Positions 4,608 to 6,778 of a DNA stretch of 6,778 nucleotides are shown piece after piece. The notes below the pieces were generated by a model, which had not been told where the DNA came from, made no database searches, and worked only from the letters and a program-made list of their open reading frames with translations. Origin of the DNA: Actinomycetota bacterium (GTDB taxonomy: Bacteria > Actinomycetota > Actinomycetes > Nanopelagicales > Nanopelagicaceae); the NCBI GenBank assembly GCA_013205455.1, contig JABMMO010000062.1:1-6778 (forward strand), given 5' to 3'. Each line of letters opens with the position of its first letter. Position 1 is the stretch's first letter. Both the position numbers and the translations under genes were made by a program.

Positions 4608-6778
4608 GTGAGCAGCGTTCGAAATGAATTTAAAGACCGCCATATCGGTCCGTCTAGCGCGCAAGTAACCACTATGTTGATGGAGTTAGGTTTTGCAAAC
4701 CTCGCCGACTTTATTGCGAAGGTACTGCCCGAAAGTATCACAATGAAAACGGCGTTAAGTAATCTCTTGCCAAAAGCGATAAGCGAAGTTGAAGCAATTG
4801 CTGAATTAAAAAATTTTGCAGGTAAGAACAAGATTGCAACATCTTTAATCGGCACTGGGTATTACGGAACGATCACACCACCAGTTGTTTTGCGAAACGT
4901 TCTCGAAAATCCGGCTTGGTACACTGCTTATACGCCTTATCAACCTGAAATTAGCCAAGGTCGACTAGAAGCGCTTTTTGCTTTCCAAACCATGGTTTCG
5001 GATTTAACTGGCTTACCTATTTCGAATGCTTCGATGTTAGATGAAGGCACAGCGGCGGCGGAAGCTATGACCTTAGCGAATCGGGTTTGGAAAGGTGCCG
5101 CAGATGCAGTTTTTTTGATTGATAAAAATTTACATCCGCAGACAATTGCAGTGATCATCACGCGTGCAAAACCGTTGAAAATTAATACTGAGATCTTGGA
5201 TCTGACAACGGTCAAAGGTTTGCCCGAGAATGTTTTTGGCGCGATCGTGCAATACCCAAATACATATGGTGAGATCTCGTCGCCTTCTGAAATAATTAAT
5301 TGGGTTCATCAACGCAACGGTATTGCGATAACCGCTGTTGATTTGTTGGCGTTAACGTTAATTAAATCACCAGGGGAGTGGGGTGCTGATGTTGCGATCG
5401 GCACTGCCCAACGTTTTGGTGTCCCAATGGGATTTGGTGGGCCACATGCTGGTTTCATGGCAGTTCGTTCGGGATTAGAACGCGCTATGCCCGGTCGATT
5501 AATCGGTGAGAGCATTGATTCCCACGGGAATCCGGCCCTCCGATTAGCGTTACAAACTAGAGAGCAACATATCAGACGGGATAAAGCAACTAGCAATATT
5601 TGTACTGCGCAAGTTTTATTAGCAGTAATGTCGGCTTTTTATGCCGCGTGGCATGGTCCGGAAGGTTTGCACGCTATTGCAAAACGAGTTAATTCATATG
5701 CGTTAACTTTCGCGTTGAAGTTGCGTGCACATGGCCTAACAGTTTTTACTAATGAAATATTTGATACCGTTACTTTTAAAATTGATAACTTGGAAAGTCT
5801 GCGTGAAAAAGCAAGCACGGCTGGTTACAACCTTCGCTATGTTGATAATTTAGTTGGAGTTAGTTTCGACGAAACTACTACCGATAACGTTTTAATTGAC
5901 TTATTTGCATTTCTTGGAATCACATGGGATTCCAAGTTAAGTGCGAGTGCAGTATCAAAAGATCTTTCTCGCCAAACAAAGTATCTGCAACATCCAATTT
6001 TTAATACGTATCATTCGGAAACAGCGATGTTGCGCTATTTGCGGATGCTTTCAGATCGGGATTTAGCGCTAGATCGAACCATGATTCCGCTTGGTTCTTG
6101 TACTATGAAATTAAATGGCACCACGGAGATGGAATCAGTTACTTGGCCGGAATTTGCGTCGTTACATCCATTTGCCCCAGTTTCGCAGAGCGCTGGTACC
6201 CGGGAATTAATTGCGCAACTTTCGACTTGGCTAATCACAATTACCGGTTATGACGCGGTTTCATTACAACCCAACGCCGGGTCTCAAGGCGAATTTGCTG
6301 GGTTGCTTGCAATTCGGAATTACTTGGATAGCAAGGGGGAGAGCGGGCGTGATATCTGTTTAATCCCATCTAGCGCACATGGCACTAACGCAGCTAGCGC
6401 CGTGATGGCGGGCATGCGCGTTGTAGTAATTGAATGTGATGAAGCCGGAAATGTGAGCGTTGCGGATTTGCAAGCAAAAATTGCAGAATATAGCGGTCAA
6501 TTGGCAGCTTTGATGGTCACATATCCATCTACACATGGCGTATTCGAAGAAGCTATTGGCGAAATTTGCGAATTGATTCATAACGCTGGTGGTCAAGTTT
6601 ATGTAGATGGCGCAAATTTAAATGCGTTAGTTGGATTAGCCCAACCCGGAAAATTCGGTGCTGACGTTTCGCATTTGAATTTACATAAAACATTTTGCAT
6701 TCCACATGGCGGCGGGGGACCAGGCGTAGGTCCAGTTATTGCGCGATCGCATTTAGCGCCATTTTTACCAAACCATCC
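4608..6778 (+). CDS. gcvP: Glycine dehydrogenase (decarboxylating), P protein, 3'-truncated by window edge
   Basis: GcvP is the pyridoxal-phosphate enzyme that decarboxylates glycine and passes the aminomethyl group to lipoyl-GcvH. The frame is open without interruption from GTG 4608 to the edge: 723 complete codons of the usual roughly 950, so about a quarter is missing. Seen: N-terminal RHIGPS (11-16), IGTGYYGT (81-88), YTPYQPEISQGRLEAL (108-123), DEGTAAAEAM (145-154), MIPLGSCTMKLN (491-502), SSAHGTNAAS and the cofactor site HKTFCIPHGGGGPG with PLP lysine K694 (bases 6687-6689). Both halves of the single-chain form are visible, so this is not the split gcvPA/gcvPB type. GTG 4608 is preferred because AGGG (4598-4601) lies 6 bases upstream and the RHIGP block then starts at residue 11; a TTG at 4587 is a weaker alternative. 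It follows the resR-like gene by 72 bases. Identity is secure. Confidence 0.97.
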   Translation, partial: MSSVRNEFKDRHIGPSSAQVTTMLMELGFANLADFIAKVLPESITMKTALSNLLPKAISEVEAIAELKNFAGKNKIATSLIGTGYYGTITPPVVLRNVLENPAWYTAYTPYQPEISQGRLEALFAFQTMVSDLTGLPISNASMLDEGTAAAEAMTLANRVWKGAADAVFLIDKNLHPQTIAVIITRAKPLKINTEILDLTTVKGLPENVFGAIVQYPNTYGEISSPSEIINWVHQRNGIAITAVDLLALTLIKSPGEWGADVAIGTAQRFGVPMGFGGPHAGFMAVRSGLERAMPGRLIGESIDSHGNPALRLALQTREQHIRRDKATSNICTAQVLLAVMSAFYAAWHGPEGLHAIAKRVNSYALTFALKLRAHGLTVFTNEIFDTVTFKIDNLESLREKASTAGYNLRYVDNLVGVSFDETTTDNVLIDLFAFLGITWDSKLSASAVSKDLSRQTKYLQHPIFNTYHSETAMLRYLRMLSDRDLALDRTMIPLGSCTMKLNGTTEMESVTWPEFASLHPFAPVSQSAGTRELIAQLSTWLITITGYDAVSLQPNAGSQGEFAGLLAIRNYLDSKGESGRDICLIPSSAHGTNAASAVMAGMRVVVIECDEAGNVSVADLQAKIAEYSGQLAALMVTYPSTHGVFEEAIGEICELIHNAGGQVYVDGANLNALVGLAQPGKFGADVSHLNLHKTFCIPHGGGGPGVGPVIARSHLAPFLPNH

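Noticed and set aside
4608..6778. Frameshift or pseudogene in gcvP, since no complete forward frame ends in this region
   Set aside because: Reading codon by codon from 4608, the frame is open to the window edge with all expected motifs in order; it is merely truncated by the window.

Overview
This window looks like a stretch of a low-GC (mid-40s percent by eye) Actinomycetota chromosome. Two things support this. First, the gene order gcvH, garA-type FHA gene, ftsR-type MerR gene, bifunctional-nuclease-domain gene, resR-type MerR gene, gcvP is the order I recall for Mycobacterium tuberculosis Rv1826-Rv1832, minus Rv1831. Second, the FHA, FtsR and ResR proteins belong to actinobacterial families. 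The low GC, very short intergenic gaps and compact proteins would suit a streamlined freshwater actinobacterium (acI/Nanopelagicales-like), but the exact taxon is inference. All genes are on the + strand; I see no tRNA, rRNA, CRISPR array, insertion sequence or phage gene.

Layout. Bases 1-1162 hold the 3' part of der (EngA), a double-GTPase ribosome assembly factor cut by the left edge. Nine bases later comes a CDP-alcohol phosphatidyltransferase (1172-1744, PgsA2-like), and nine bases after that gcvH (1754-2140), so these three look like one transcription unit. A 94-base gap follows. It holds a good sigma-A-type promoter whose -35 overlaps the gcvH stop codon, plus a hairpin across the predicted transcription start. 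This promoter should drive the FHA gene (2235-2696) and ftsR (2717-3430), followed by the bifunctional nuclease domain gene (3452-3922). A 109-base gap (3923-4031) with a candidate promoter, a small dyad and two competing hairpins precedes the resR-like MerR gene (4032-4535). After a 72-base gap with an 8-bp inverted repeat, gcvP (glycine decarboxylase P protein) starts at GTG 4608 and runs open off the right edge.

How the genes relate. GcvH and GcvP are two of the four glycine cleavage proteins; GcvT and the L protein are not in the window. The FHA protein is of the GarA/OdhI type, which in relatives controls 2-oxoglutarate and glutamate flux when phosphorylated. FtsR- and ResR-type regulators are linked in relatives to cell division and growth control. 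The locus therefore places one-carbon/glycine metabolism, TCA-nitrogen control, division regulators, envelope lipid synthesis and ribosome assembly side by side. I do not see a previously undescribed system; the coding genes all belong to recognisable families. The most open questions are the non-coding control elements before garA, resR and gcvP.
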